DNA of 35,413 nt from Planctomycetota bacterium (GCA_023150555.1 JAKLKQ010000067.1:1-35413); one strand, 5' to 3'; shown: positions 1 to 8,758, numbered from the stretch's first letter. Translations and numbers: made by a program. The notes: generated by a model from the letters alone, not told the origin.

Positions 1-356
1 TACGCAGGTCCGGATCGCAAGACGAGGCTGCCCGAAGGGTTGCGGTTCCTTTCGTCCTGAACTTCGTTCCGCTACGCACACCGTAGCCTCCGGCTACGGC
101 ACCGCTTCGTGCGCCTCGTTCAGTTCGAAAATCTCTCGCAACGTGGCCTGGATCCTTTTTCACCGGGCTGCTAGGTGAGTCGAATCGGCCGGATGGCTTG
201 CTGCCCCGTAGCCAAGGTACCCGCTCAGGGTGCTCCAGGTCCAGGACAGCACTGCCCAATGGAGCGGAATGCGCCGGAATTTTTACTTATATACTACTTG
301 TATGATCGACCTGTTCCGGATAGGCTCTGCCCGTCGGATTAATAAGGAGACCCGCC
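1..356. other. Gene-free left end of the window
   Basis: I see no convincing coding sequence before the UroD-family gene at 357. The open frame starting near 230 is an out-of-frame shadow that runs into that gene. The stretch holds a compound palindrome (57-123) and an AT-rich patch at 281-306 with two -10-like hexamers, TATACT (290-295) and TATGAT (301-306). Neither has a good -35 at 17 nt, so a promoter is likely here but its exact position is not determined. Confidence 0.5.
57..123. repeat. Compound palindrome (REP-like or terminator hairpin)
   Basis: The centre is a perfect 8-bp inverted repeat, CCGTAGCC (81-88) and GGCTACGG (92-99), with a 3-nt loop. An outer pair, CTGAAC (57-62) and GTTCAG (118-123), encloses it, with imperfectly matched DNA between. 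No T-tract follows on either strand, so a classical rho-independent terminator is not supported. A dispersed palindromic element is a reasonable alternative. No second copy was noticed in the window. Confidence 0.5.
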
Positions 357-1580
357 ATGGCCGAAGCTTGGACCCCCAAGGAACGCGTACGGGCGACGCT
401 GGCGGGCGAGATCCCCGACCGGGTGCCGCTGGCCTTCTGGGGCAGCCAGTGCGGGCCCCACGACGTGCTGTACTGGCGGCTGCTGGAGTACTTCGGCCTG
501 CCCCGCGACGACGCGCGCTACAACTTCCGGCGCAACAAGGGGCACACCGTCAACTTCTACGACGACCGCGTGCTCGACCAGCTCGGCACGGACTTCCGTT
601 ACGTCTGGTCCGGTTCGACCGACGTCAACAGCCCCGACTTCCGCACCTTCACGCCGGAATCCGGCGAGGACCAGGACGGCGAGGACCTCTACGGCGTCGG
701 CTTCCGCGCCACCGGCTACCAGGTCCAGGTGGTTCCCGGGCGGTTTCCCATCCACCAGGAGACGGAGAACCCCGAGGAGTTCGAACTCGACCCGATCGAG
801 GCGTACCAATTCCCCGATCCGGCGAAGCTCATCCGAGTAGACGAATTGAAGGAGCGCCTGGCCTTCCTGAAGGCGCGCTACCCCGACTATGCCATCGCCG
901 CGCGCGCCGTGAACAGCTTCGGACTCTTCGAACAGACCTGCCACCTGATCGGGCACGAGAACACCTTCATGTCCATCGCCCTGAACCCACCGGTGGTTCA
1001 CCGCATGGCCGAGCGGCTGCTCGATTTCTTCTCTGAGTTGTACGAGCGGTACCTAGCGGTCTGCGGACCCTACGTGGACCTGGTGGAACTCAGCGGCGAC
1101 GACTACGCCGGCACCTTCATGTCGATGGTCAGCGCCGAGACCTACGTCGAGTTCTACATGAAGCACTACCGCGAGCTGATCCGCCGCATCAAGTCGTGGG
1201 CGCCGCACGCGAAGGTGATGTTCCACAGCGACGGCAACATCATGCAGTTCGTCGAGCACTGGATCGACTCGGGCGCCGACGTAATCCACTCCTGCGAGTC
1301 CAACGTCGGCAACGACCACGCCGAGATGAAGCGCCGCTGGGGCGAACGTGTCGTTTTCATGGGCGCGCTGGACGTCAAGACCCCCATGCAGCGTTCGGTG
1401 GCCGAAACCGAAGCTGAGATCCGCAGGAAATTCGACATCTTCAAGCCCGGCGGCCATTACATCCTGGCGCCCGAGAACCACCTGCAACGCGACTGCAAAC
1501 CCGAATGCCTCCACCGCGCCTACGAATGCGCGCGCGCCTGGGGTGCCTACCAGCCGCAGCCGGCGGGCGCGACGATTTAG
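357..1580 (+). CDS. Uroporphyrinogen decarboxylase (URO-D) family protein
   Basis: This 407-residue protein belongs to the URO-D/cobamide-methyltransferase superfamily, which includes HemE and MtaA/CmuA-type methyltransferases. Supporting stretches are the N-terminal TPKERVRATLAGEIPDRVPL and the C-terminal GGHYILAPENHLQ, typical of the HemE-unlike branch common in Planctomycetes, Lentisphaerae and Hydrogenedentes. At about residue 290 it reads FHSDGN, where zinc-dependent methyltransferases usually have a His-x-Cys-Gly type motif, so the usual Cys ligand is replaced by Asp. The substrate is unknown, and a role in haem synthesis is unlikely by context. The start is set by AAGGAG seven bases upstream of ATG. 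It stands apart from the next gene by 94 bp. Confidence 0.8.
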   Translation: MAEAWTPKERVRATLAGEIPDRVPLAFWGSQCGPHDVLYWRLLEYFGLPRDDARYNFRRNKGHTVNFYDDRVLDQLGTDFRYVWSGSTDVNSPDFRTFTPESGEDQDGEDLYGVGFRATGYQVQVVPGRFPIHQETENPEEFELDPIEAYQFPDPAKLIRVDELKERLAFLKARYPDYAIAARAVNSFGLFEQTCHLIGHENTFMSIALNPPVVHRMAERLLDFFSELYERYLAVCGPYVDLVELSGDDYAGTFMSMVSAETYVEFYMKHYRELIRRIKSWAPHAKVMFHSDGNIMQFVEHWIDSGADVIHSCESNVGNDHAEMKRRWGERVVFMGALDVKTPMQRSVAETEAEIRRKFDIFKPGGHYILAPENHLQRDCKPECLHRAYECARAWGAYQPQPAGATI

Positions 1581-1674
1581 CCTCCGAGTGCCGCCGTCCC
1601 TGCGCTTTCCAGAAGTCGGTGCTTTGACTATGGTGGGGCGAACGTAACGCCCGCACCCTATTCGAGGCCCCGCC

Positions 1675-2610
1675 ATGCGCATCACGGCAATCCTGCTGGT
1701 CGCCCTTGCGGCCTTTGCTCTGCGCGCGGAAGACGCCTCCGCCGAAGTGCCCGCCGTCCCGCCCTTCGCCTTCCAGTCAACGCAGAGCTTCGACGTCACC
1801 CGCCACGAGACCTACAACGCGCGGCTGGGCGAGCGCAAACTCTACTACCTCGACCGCGGCCCCGCGCACATCGAGATGCAGGTGCTGGTGCAGGCCGACC
1901 GCGAGCACCCCGACCAGATCGGCGTGCGGGTGCCGCGCTACCAGTACAAGGGCGACTTCCGCGGCCGCGAGGAGACGCTCGAGTTCGATCCCACGCTGCT
2001 TGACGAACGCGAAGACGGCCGCCGCCTGCGCGTGCTGCGTTCCAACGCCGGCGCCGCCGACCGCGAGGCCCTGCGCGCACTGACCCGCGACGACTGGTAC
2101 CGCCTGACCTGGAGCAAGGGCGAATGGTCGCGCGTCGAACAGACCGCCGCCGGCGAGGCCTGGCGCCCGGCGGACCGCCTGGCGCTTGAACGCGTACTGC
2201 CGCTGATCCTGCCGCCCGAAGCCCAGGGCGACCTGAACAAGGGACAGACCTTCCGCCGCACGGTCGTGCTGCCCTACCCCGTTCCGCTGACGCCGGCGTT
2301 GACGGCCGAGGTGCAATACCACGTCGAGGGCCTGTCGCGCGACGGGGACAAGCTGATCGCCGTTGTGACCTTCGCTTCGCGCGACCGCGAAACTTCCGAA
2401 GAGGCGCGCGACATCAGTTGGGGCGGCATCGCGCTCGAAGGCATCGGCCGGAACTTCTCGCTGAGCGGCAGCCTGCGCGTAGACGTGATGTCCCACCGCC
2501 TGATCGAAGCCCAACTGCTGCTGGAGACCGTGCTGGCCAAGCGCACCGGCGGCGAGCACTTCCTGGCCCAGTGGAAACTGGAATCCCGCTGGCAGAACAC
2601 CAACCCCTGA
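1675..2610 (+). CDS. Exported protein of unknown function
   Basis: This 311-residue protein starts with a clear signal peptide (basic MR, hydrophobic ITAILLVALAAFALR, likely cleavage near residue 24 after DASA). The rest is soluble and rich in charged residues and beta-type patterns, with no motif that I can name. It loosely resembles periplasmic beta-rich proteins of the DUF3108 kind, but I would not assign it. GAGG seven bases before ATG supports the start. It lies 31 bp upstream of purN on the same strand and may share its transcript. Function is unknown. Confidence 0.75.
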   Translation: MRITAILLVALAAFALRAEDASAEVPAVPPFAFQSTQSFDVTRHETYNARLGERKLYYLDRGPAHIEMQVLVQADREHPDQIGVRVPRYQYKGDFRGREETLEFDPTLLDEREDGRRLRVLRSNAGAADREALRALTRDDWYRLTWSKGEWSRVEQTAAGEAWRPADRLALERVLPLILPPEAQGDLNKGQTFRRTVVLPYPVPLTPALTAEVQYHVEGLSRDGDKLIAVVTFASRDRETSEEARDISWGGIALEGIGRNFSLSGSLRVDVMSHRLIEAQLLLETVLAKRTGGEHFLAQWKLESRWQNTNP

Positions 2611-2641
2611 ACCCCGAAGCCCCTCGAGGACGCACGCCTCC

Positions 2642-3286
2642 ATGAACGCAACGCCCACGAAGCGCCTCCGCCTGGCCGTGCTGCTGACCGGAAGCGGCAC
2701 CACGCTGGAGAACCTCTTCGTCCAGCGCGAAGCCGGCCGCCTGCCGGCGGACATCGTCTTCGTCGTCTCCAGCCGCGCCGACGCCTACGGCCTGAAACGC
2801 GCCGAAAAGTACGGCGTGCCAAGTGCGGTCATCGAGCGCAAGAAGTTCATCCTGCCGGAGGAGTTCTCGGAAGCGATCTTCAAGGCCCTGGAGTCCCACA
2901 AGCCCGACCTGGTCTGCCTGGCCGGGTTCCTCTCGCTGCTGCAGATCCCCCCGGCCTACCAGCACCGGGTCATCAACATCCACCCCGCCCTGCTGCCCAG
3001 TTTTGGCGGCAAGGGGTACTATGGGAACAAGGTGCATGAGGCGGTCCTTGCGCAGGGCTGCAAGGTCACAGGGTGCACCGTCCACTTCGTGGACAACGAA
3101 TACGACCACGGTGCCATCATCGCACAACGTGCCGTAGAGGTCCGGGAGGGCGACACCGTCGAGACCCTGGCCGAACGGGTCCAGGAAGCCGAACGGGAGG
3201 TCTATCCGGAGGTCATCCGGCTATACGCCGCGGGCCGCCTTAAACCCGATCGGCGGGCGGTGCGCATTCTACCCCAAATCGGCTAA
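2642..3286 (+). CDS. purN: Phosphoribosylglycinamide formyltransferase
   Basis: GAR transformylase transfers a formyl group from 10-formyl-tetrahydrofolate to glycinamide ribonucleotide, the third step of de novo purine synthesis, in the cytoplasm. The 214 residues match the usual PurN length. The N-terminal LLTGSGTTLENL is the phosphate-binding loop. INIHPALLPSFGG carries the catalytic Asn and His, and VHFVDNEYDHGAIIAQ carries the catalytic Asp region and the folate-binding end. The C-terminal helix EREVYPEVIRLYAAGRL is also typical. No other purine genes are adjacent. The downstream gap to pilT is AT-rich, suggesting that the transcription unit ends here. Confidence 0.93.
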   Translation: MNATPTKRLRLAVLLTGSGTTLENLFVQREAGRLPADIVFVVSSRADAYGLKRAEKYGVPSAVIERKKFILPEEFSEAIFKALESHKPDLVCLAGFLSLLQIPPAYQHRVINIHPALLPSFGGKGYYGNKVHEAVLAQGCKVTGCTVHFVDNEYDHGAIIAQRAVEVREGDTVETLAERVQEAEREVYPEVIRLYAAGRLKPDRRAVRILPQIG

Positions 3287-3360
3287 ACCCTAAGTTGTAA
3301 CGCGTTTAAAATTAAAAACTTACGAGATCGATCAAGAATGCACAAAGTTGGCTCCCAGGC

Positions 3361-3389
3361 TTGACTTGCCTAAGTGAGCATGTTAACTT
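3361..3389 (+). promoter_or_regulatory. Candidate sigma-70 promoter of the pilT cluster
   Basis: TTGACT (3361-3366) is separated by 17 nt from TAACTT (3384-3389). The -35 is good and the -10 is poor. The whole 3287-3527 gap is visibly richer in A and T than the genes around it, in keeping with a regulatory region. I looked for a sigma-54 site (GG-N10-GC) because a PilR-type activator is encoded downstream and found none with correct spacing. Confidence 0.35.
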
Positions 3390-3527
3390 CATGTTTGGCT
3401 TGCACATAGTGCTCTCCTGGGTAGGAAGCTGGGATTTGGAGCGCACCATTAACCTAAAGATCGGTCGGCAATCTCGCAAGCCGCCGGGCGAAACACCTCC
3501 TTCGGACCGGACCAGGGCGAGGATCGC

Positions 3528-4592
3528 ATGGTTACTCTGGAAGAACTGTTGCGTATCATGATGGAGCGGAAGTCGTCGGACCTGCACATCAGCGCGGGTT
3601 CGGCGCCCCGGATCCGGGTGGACGGCGCGCTGGTGCCGATCGAGTACGACATCCTGGACTCGGAGCAGACGCAGAAATTAGTCTACTCGATTCTCGACAA
3701 CGAACAGATCGCCAAGTTCGAGCACGAGAAAGAGCTCGACATGAGCTTCGGCATCCAGGGCATCGGGCGGTTCCGCGTCAACGTCTTCTACCAGCGCGGC
3801 GCGGTGGGCACGGCCATCCGCGTTATTCCCTACGAGATCCTCACCTTCGACCAACTGGGCCTTCCGCATGACGTGTGCGGAAAACTCTGTTCGCTGCCCA
3901 AGGGCCTGGTGCTGGTCACCGGCGCGACGGGTTCGGGCAAATCGACCTCGCTGGCGTCGATGATCGACATGATCAACCAGACGCGGCAGGAGCACATCAT
4001 CACGATCGAGGACCCCATCGAATTCGTGCACCGCAATAAGCAGTGCCTGGTGAACCAGCGCGAAGTCGGCCCCGACACGCGCAGTTTCGCCCAGGCGCTG
4101 AAGCACGTGCTGCGCCAGGACCCGGACATCGTGCTGATCGGCGAAATGCGCGACAAGGAAACCATCGAACTGGGCCTGACGCTGGCCGAGACCGGCCATT
4201 TGACCTTCGCCACCCTGCACACGTCGACCTGCGTTCAGACGATCAACCGCATCATCGACGTCTTCCCGGCCGAGCAGCAGAACCAGATTCGCACGCAGCT
4301 CTCGTTCGTGCTCGAAGGCGTCTTCTGCCAGCAGCTGCTCCCGCTGGCCCAGGGCAAGGGCCGCTGCATGGCCTGTGAGATCATGCTGCCCAACGACGCC
4401 ATCCGCGCCAACATCCGCGACGACAAGATCCACCAGATCTATTCGTCCATCCAGACCGGCGGCAAGATCGGCATGAAGACTATGAACCAGTCGCTGTACG
4501 ACCTGTACCGCGGAGGAAAGATCACCTACGACACCGCCATCACCAGCACACTGAACCCGGAGGACTTGAAGAAGACCTTCGAGAAGAACTAG
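3528..4592 (+). CDS. pilT: Type IV pilus retraction ATPase PilT
   Basis: PilT is a hexameric cytoplasmic ATPase that drives pilus depolymerisation and twitching. The 354 residues carry the N-terminal PilT domain (RKSSDLHISAGSAPRIRVDG), the Walker A loop GATGSGKST near residues 132-140, the Asp box (TIEDPIEF), the Walker B region (DPDIVLIGEMRD) near residue 200, and the His box LTFATLHTSTCVQTINRIID. The C-terminus is long enough to hold the usual retraction helices. GAGG five bases before ATG supports the start. It leads a plus-strand series with an MshEN protein, pilB and pilC. A hairpin follows directly after the stop codon. Confidence 0.95.
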   Translation: MVTLEELLRIMMERKSSDLHISAGSAPRIRVDGALVPIEYDILDSEQTQKLVYSILDNEQIAKFEHEKELDMSFGIQGIGRFRVNVFYQRGAVGTAIRVIPYEILTFDQLGLPHDVCGKLCSLPKGLVLVTGATGSGKSTSLASMIDMINQTRQEHIITIEDPIEFVHRNKQCLVNQREVGPDTRSFAQALKHVLRQDPDIVLIGEMRDKETIELGLTLAETGHLTFATLHTSTCVQTINRIIDVFPAEQQNQIRTQLSFVLEGVFCQQLLPLAQGKGRCMACEIMLPNDAIRANIRDDKIHQIYSSIQTGGKIGMKTMNQSLYDLYRGGKITYDTAITSTLNPEDLKKTFEKN

Positions 4593-4613
4593 CGGCCGGA
4601 ACGCATCCGGCCG
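4593..4613 (+). terminator. Hairpin immediately after pilT
   Basis: The perfect 8-bp stem CGGCCGGA/TCCGGCCG with loop ACGCA begins at the base after the pilT stop codon. There is no T-tract, so it is more likely an attenuating, rho-type or mRNA-stabilising hairpin than an intrinsic terminator. A second hairpin, after pilC, has the same ACGCA loop. Confidence 0.45.
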
Positions 4614-4665
4614 GCGCGCGCGGCACCCGCCCGCACGCATATATTCGGGGACCGAGGTAGGCAAC

Positions 4666-5553
4666 GTGGCACGCATCACGCGCATGACCAAGCGGCGCCT
4701 GGGCGAACTGCTCCTGGCGGAAGGCCTGCTGACCGAGGAGCAGGTCAAGGCGGCGCTGGCCGAACAGCGCAAGAACAACCTCTTCCTCGGCGAGGCCTTG
4801 TGCAAGCTCGGCTACGTCACAGCCGACGCCATCGCCCAGACCATCGCCCAGCAGTTTGGACTGCCCTACATCTCCGCCGAACAGTACAAGGTCGGCCCGG
4901 AGATGGTGGACGTCTTCCCAAAGACCATGCTGCTGGAATACCAGTTCCTGCCCATCGACAAGATCGGCAGCACCCTGATCATCATCGGCGCGGGCCTGAT
5001 GAACCACGACGTGCTGGACGAGCTGGAGCGCATCTCCAACTGCAAGGTCTGCCAGTACGTCGGCACCTGGCGCGAGATCCACGACGCCATCGAGAAGCTC
5101 TTCAAGGACCACAAGCCCAAGGACGAAGAGCAGCTCAGCGACCTCGGCAACATGCTCCTGTCCAGCGACGACCTCACCGGAGTCACGGCGGGCGCCGCCA
5201 CGGGCGCCACCATGGACGGCGAAGCGTCCGACCTCGGCCAGGCCGTTGCGGCCGTCACGAACACCACCAGTCCGGTGCTTCAGGAGGCCCTGGCGGCGCT
5301 GGAAGGCGCCAAGAAGCCGGCCGCCGACGCCAAGAAGCTCGACAACAAGAAATCCCAGAAACCCAAGTCCTCCCTGTCCAACCTTTCCAGCTCCAAGCTC
5401 TCGGCCTTCGCCGGCAAGAAGCAAGCGGGCGAATCCGGCGAGGCGGAGGCCACGGAAGAGGATAAGGCGCCGGCCGGCGAATCCGGCGCGGCGAAGAAGG
5501 TCGCCGGTTCGGGCGCACCCAAGGGCGGACTGCTGGGCTTCCTGAAGAAGTAA
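4666..5553 (+). CDS. Stand-alone MshEN-domain (c-di-GMP-binding type) protein with disordered tail
   Basis: The 295-residue protein begins with an MshEN domain, the c-di-GMP-binding module normally fused to the N-terminus of PilB/MshE/GspE ATPases. Two 24-residue motifs are visible at residues 11-34 (RLGELLLAEGLL... ending in Q) and 40-63 (LGEALCKLGYV... ending in Q), joined by the canonical 5-residue spacer. The remaining N-terminal part (to about 145) continues the GspE N-terminal fold. Residues from about 160 on are Ala/Lys/Ser/Glu-rich and probably disordered. There is no ATPase domain. The start is GTG with GAGGT upstream. It sits between pilT and pilB, so I infer a c-di-GMP-responsive accessory of the pilus motor. 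Confidence 0.8.
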   Translation: MARITRMTKRRLGELLLAEGLLTEEQVKAALAEQRKNNLFLGEALCKLGYVTADAIAQTIAQQFGLPYISAEQYKVGPEMVDVFPKTMLLEYQFLPIDKIGSTLIIIGAGLMNHDVLDELERISNCKVCQYVGTWREIHDAIEKLFKDHKPKDEEQLSDLGNMLLSSDDLTGVTAGAATGATMDGEASDLGQAVAAVTNTTSPVLQEALAALEGAKKPAADAKKLDNKKSQKPKSSLSNLSSSKLSAFAGKKQAGESGEAEATEEDKAPAGESGAAKKVAGSGAPKGGLLGFLKK

Positions 5554-5567
5554 CGGGGAACTGACCG

Positions 5568-7289
5568 ATGGCAAAGTTCGACAAGAAGCTGGCCGGCATC
5601 CTGTTTGAAAGCAACCTGCTGAAGGAAGACCAGCGAGACACGCTGGTCGGCGAGGCCGACCGCAACAACACGTCGCTGACCGAGCTGCTGCTGGAACGCG
5701 GCCTGTGCGTCGAGACCGACATCATCGCCGCCGTCGCCGACAATCTGAACTTCCACCCCATCAACCTCGAAAAGGTCACGCCTAACAGCATGGCGCTGGA
5801 CAGCCTGACCGAGGAACAGTGCAAGATCTACGGCGTCCTGCCCATCTCCAAGGTGGGCAAGGTCCTGACCCTGGCCGTCGCCAATCCCTTCGACGTGCTG
5901 ATCCTGGACGACGTCAAGATCGTGACCGGGTGCGAGATCGTGCCCGTCGTCTCGACCGACGTCGCGGTAAAGAAAGCCATCAAGGCCGCCTTCGCGCAGG
6001 AAGTGGACACCGAAGGGCAGATGGACGAACTGCTGGCGGCCAACGAAGGCGTGGATGGCGCGCTGGAACTGAAGGATAACTCAGAGTTGGACGAGATGGA
6101 CCTCTCGGAGGACATCAGCTCCGAGGGCTCGCCCATCGTCAAGATGGTGAACCTGCTGATCCTGCAAGCCATCGATAAAAAGTCGTCGGACATTCACATC
6201 GAGCCCTTCGAGAAGCGACTGCGCGTGCGGTTCCGCGTGGACGGCGCCTGCCAGGAGACCGTCGCGCCACCCAAGCGCCTGCATCCGGCGATCGTCTCTC
6301 GTATCAAGATCATGGCCTCGCTGGACATCGCCGAACGCCGCATTCCGCAGGACGGCAAGTTCCAGATGCGCGTCAAGGGCCGGCAGGTCGACTTCCGTAC
6401 CTCGGTCCTGCCGATGGTCCACGGCGAGAAGGTTTGTATTCGTATCCTGGACTCCAGCGGCCTGGCGCTCTCGCTGGAGAGCCTGGGCTTCGAGCCCGAG
6501 GCGCTGGGCGACTTCAAATGGGCGGTGAAGCAGCCCTACGGCATGGCCCTGGTCACCGGGCCGACCGGTTCGGGCAAGTCCACGACGCTGTACTCGGCGG
6601 TGAAGGAAGTGCTCTGCGTCGAAGACAACATCACCACGGTGGAAGACCCGGTCGAATACCAGCTCGACGGCGTGAACCAGGTGCCGGTCAGCGACAAGCG
6701 CGGCCTGACGTTCGCCGCCGCCCTGCGCTCGATCCTGCGCCAAGACCCCGACACGGTGATGATCGGCGAAATTCGCGACAAGGAAACCGCCGAGATCGCG
6801 GTCAAGGCCGCGTTGACCGGCCACTTGGTGTTCTCGACCCTGCACACCAACGACGCGCCCAGCACGATCACGCGTTTGGTGGATATGGGCATCGACCCCT
6901 TCATGGTATCCAGTTCGGTGGTGCTGGTCAGCGCCCAGCGCCTGCTGCGCCGCCTGTGCAAGGAGTGCAAGGAGAAGTTCGACCCGCCGCGCGAGCGCCT
7001 GATGGAGCTGGGATACAAAGAAGACGAGATTGAAGGCGGCACGTGGTTCCAGGCCAAGGGCTGCGGGCGATGCAACGGCGGCTACAAGGGCCGCTTCGCC
7101 ATCCTGGAAACGATGCGCATGTTCGAAGACGTGCGGCGTATCGTCATCGACGGCGGCTCGGCCCTGGACATCCGCGGCAAGGCGCTGGAGAAGGGCATGG
7201 TCACCCTGCGCCGCTGCGCGCTGCTGAACTCCATGCGCGGCATCACGTCCATCGAAGAAGTGTTGAGCATGACGCAGGACGAAATCTAG
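5568..7289 (+). CDS. pilB: Type IV pilus extension ATPase PilB
   Basis: PilB is the cytoplasmic hexameric ATPase that powers pilus assembly. The 573 residues match the family length. An N-terminal MshEN-like domain (about 1-160) is followed by the T2SSE ATPase: Walker A GPTGSGKST near residue 331, Asp box TVEDPVEYQ, Walker B DPDTVMIGEIRD near 396, His box LVFSTLHTNDAPSTITRL, and a zinc tetracysteine (LCKECKE and GCGRCNGG). The N-terminal motifs lack the RLG, Gly and terminal Gln residues expected of a c-di-GMP site, unlike the free MshEN protein just upstream. It follows that gene by 14 bp and precedes pilC. Confidence 0.95.
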   Translation: MAKFDKKLAGILFESNLLKEDQRDTLVGEADRNNTSLTELLLERGLCVETDIIAAVADNLNFHPINLEKVTPNSMALDSLTEEQCKIYGVLPISKVGKVLTLAVANPFDVLILDDVKIVTGCEIVPVVSTDVAVKKAIKAAFAQEVDTEGQMDELLAANEGVDGALELKDNSELDEMDLSEDISSEGSPIVKMVNLLILQAIDKKSSDIHIEPFEKRLRVRFRVDGACQETVAPPKRLHPAIVSRIKIMASLDIAERRIPQDGKFQMRVKGRQVDFRTSVLPMVHGEKVCIRILDSSGLALSLESLGFEPEALGDFKWAVKQPYGMALVTGPTGSGKSTTLYSAVKEVLCVEDNITTVEDPVEYQLDGVNQVPVSDKRGLTFAAALRSILRQDPDTVMIGEIRDKETAEIAVKAALTGHLVFSTLHTNDAPSTITRLVDMGIDPFMVSSSVVLVSAQRLLRRLCKECKEKFDPPRERLMELGYKEDEIEGGTWFQAKGCGRCNGGYKGRFAILETMRMFEDVRRIVIDGGSALDIRGKALEKGMVTLRRCALLNSMRGITSIEEVLSMTQDEI

Positions 7290-7426
7290 GAACCGCGCAC
7301 GCGGCTTCCGCGGACGGCCGCCGGTGGAGCGGCGACGTCTGGAAAAATCAGGGGGCGGGACTACACTCGCCGCCTAAACACAGGCACGCGGGGTCATGAC
7401 GGCCCCGGCACCAGCGGAGACAGCAC

Positions 7427-8647
7427 ATGCCCACGTTCAAGTACGTCGCAAAGGATGCCTCGGGCAAGCAGGTATCGAAGACGATGGAGGCAAAGAACGA
7501 GAGCGACGTAAAGGCGCAGCTGCGAAGCCAGAGCCTTCAGGTCATCTCGGTGACCGAGGAGAAGAAAAACAGCATCTGGAACATCCAGTTGGGCTCAGCC
7601 AAGCCCCGCATCGGCGGCGAAGGGCTGGTTATCTTCACCCGCCAGTTCTCCACCATGATCAGCGCCGGCATCCCCGTGCTGGAATGCCTGGACATCCTGG
7701 AAGAGCAGGCCGAAGACCCCGGTTTCAAGAAGGTGGTGCAGACCATCGTCGAAGACGTGCGCAGCGGCCTGGACCTCAGCGCCGCCATTGGCAAGCACCA
7801 CATCGTCTTCGACCGCATTTACATCAACATGATCAAGGCCGGCGAAGCGTCCGGCCAGCTCGACACCATCCTCGGGCGCCTCGCCGACTACATGGAAGCG
7901 ACCGAGCAGTTGAAGCGCGAGATCAAAGGCGCCATGACCTACCCGGTGGTATCGCTGGTCATGATCCTGGGCATCACCATCTTCCTGCTGGTCTTCATCA
8001 TCCCGAAGTTCGCCAGCATCTTCGACGCGCTGGGGGTCGAACTCCCGCTGCCGACGAAAATCGTCATGGGCATGAGCGCCGCGCTGACCGACTACCTGTT
8101 CCCCCTCGCCATGATCACCGTGGGCCTGGTCTTGATCCTTCAGTGGTGGAAGAGCACCGATTCGGGCGGCTACATGTGTGACCGGATGATGCTGAAAGCC
8201 CCGGTCTTCGGTGAACTCTTCCAGAAAATCGCGCTCTCGCGCTTCGCCAAGACCTTCGCCACGCTGCTACGCTCCGGCGTACCCATCCTGGGCGCCCTGG
8301 ACATTGTTTCCGCGACCGCCGGCAACCGAGTCGTTGAAGAGGCCGTGGAGAACGCCAAGGAATCGATCCGCGCCGGCGACAACCTGGCCAAGCCGCTCAG
8401 CGACTCGCCCGTCTTCCCGCCCATGGTCGTCCGCATGATCGCCATCGGCGAAAAGTCGGGCGCCTTGGAACAGCTGCTCGAGAAGATCTCCGAATTCTAC
8501 GACCAGCAGGTCGAAGCGATGGTCGAATCGCTCACCTCGCTGATCGAACCGTTGATGATCGGCGTCATGGGCCTGATCGTCGGCGGCATCGTGCTATCGG
8601 TCTTCCTGCCGATCTTCAAGATCCAGGAGGCCTTGCGTAAGAAGTAA
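7427..8647 (+). CDS. pilC: Type IV pilus inner-membrane platform protein PilC
   Basis: PilC is the inner-membrane platform that couples PilB/PilT to the pilus. The 406 residues contain two T2SSF (GspF) domains, the first around 69-192 (FTRQFSTMISAGIPVLE) and the second around 271-393 (FAKTFATLLRSGVPILGAL). Hydrophobic membrane segments lie near 168-190, 216-236 and 375-397, and the N-terminus has the usual FKYVAKDASGK beta motif. GGAG eight bases before ATG sets the start. The 137-bp gap after pilB contains a weak TACACT -10 candidate. A strong terminator follows the gene. Confidence 0.94.
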   Translation: MPTFKYVAKDASGKQVSKTMEAKNESDVKAQLRSQSLQVISVTEEKKNSIWNIQLGSAKPRIGGEGLVIFTRQFSTMISAGIPVLECLDILEEQAEDPGFKKVVQTIVEDVRSGLDLSAAIGKHHIVFDRIYINMIKAGEASGQLDTILGRLADYMEATEQLKREIKGAMTYPVVSLVMILGITIFLLVFIIPKFASIFDALGVELPLPTKIVMGMSAALTDYLFPLAMITVGLVLILQWWKSTDSGGYMCDRMMLKAPVFGELFQKIALSRFAKTFATLLRSGVPILGALDIVSATAGNRVVEEAVENAKESIRAGDNLAKPLSDSPVFPPMVVRMIAIGEKSGALEQLLEKISEFYDQQVEAMVESLTSLIEPLMIGVMGLIVGGIVLSVFLPIFKIQEALRKK

Positions 8648-8680
8648 GGGCGCTGGCCGCGAATTCTCAATGGAGCCGGG

Positions 8681-8720
8681 GCAAGGGCGGTCCCTACGCA
8701 AGGGACCGCTCCTTGCTTTT
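8681..8720 (+). terminator. Rho-independent terminator after pilC
   Basis: The stem GCGGTCCCT/AGGGACCGC with loop ACGCA is extended by GCAAGG pairing to CCTTGC across a one-base bulge, and is followed by TTTT. It closes the pilT-pilC series before the sensor gene at 8759, so the regulatory genes probably have their own promoter or depend on read-through. Confidence 0.8.
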
Positions 8721-8758
8721 CCCTGCGGGGGTTTTCCGGCGGGCTATGGAGTACCCGT

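Noticed and set aside
3361..3460. Sigma-54 promoter before pilT
   Set aside because: The GG and GC elements that I could find are 13 or 14 bases apart instead of 12, so the spacing is wrong.
3287..3527. c-di-GMP riboswitch in the pilT leader
   Set aside because: The region is AT-rich and leader-like, but the conserved GEMM bases and tetraloop/receptor are not recognisable.
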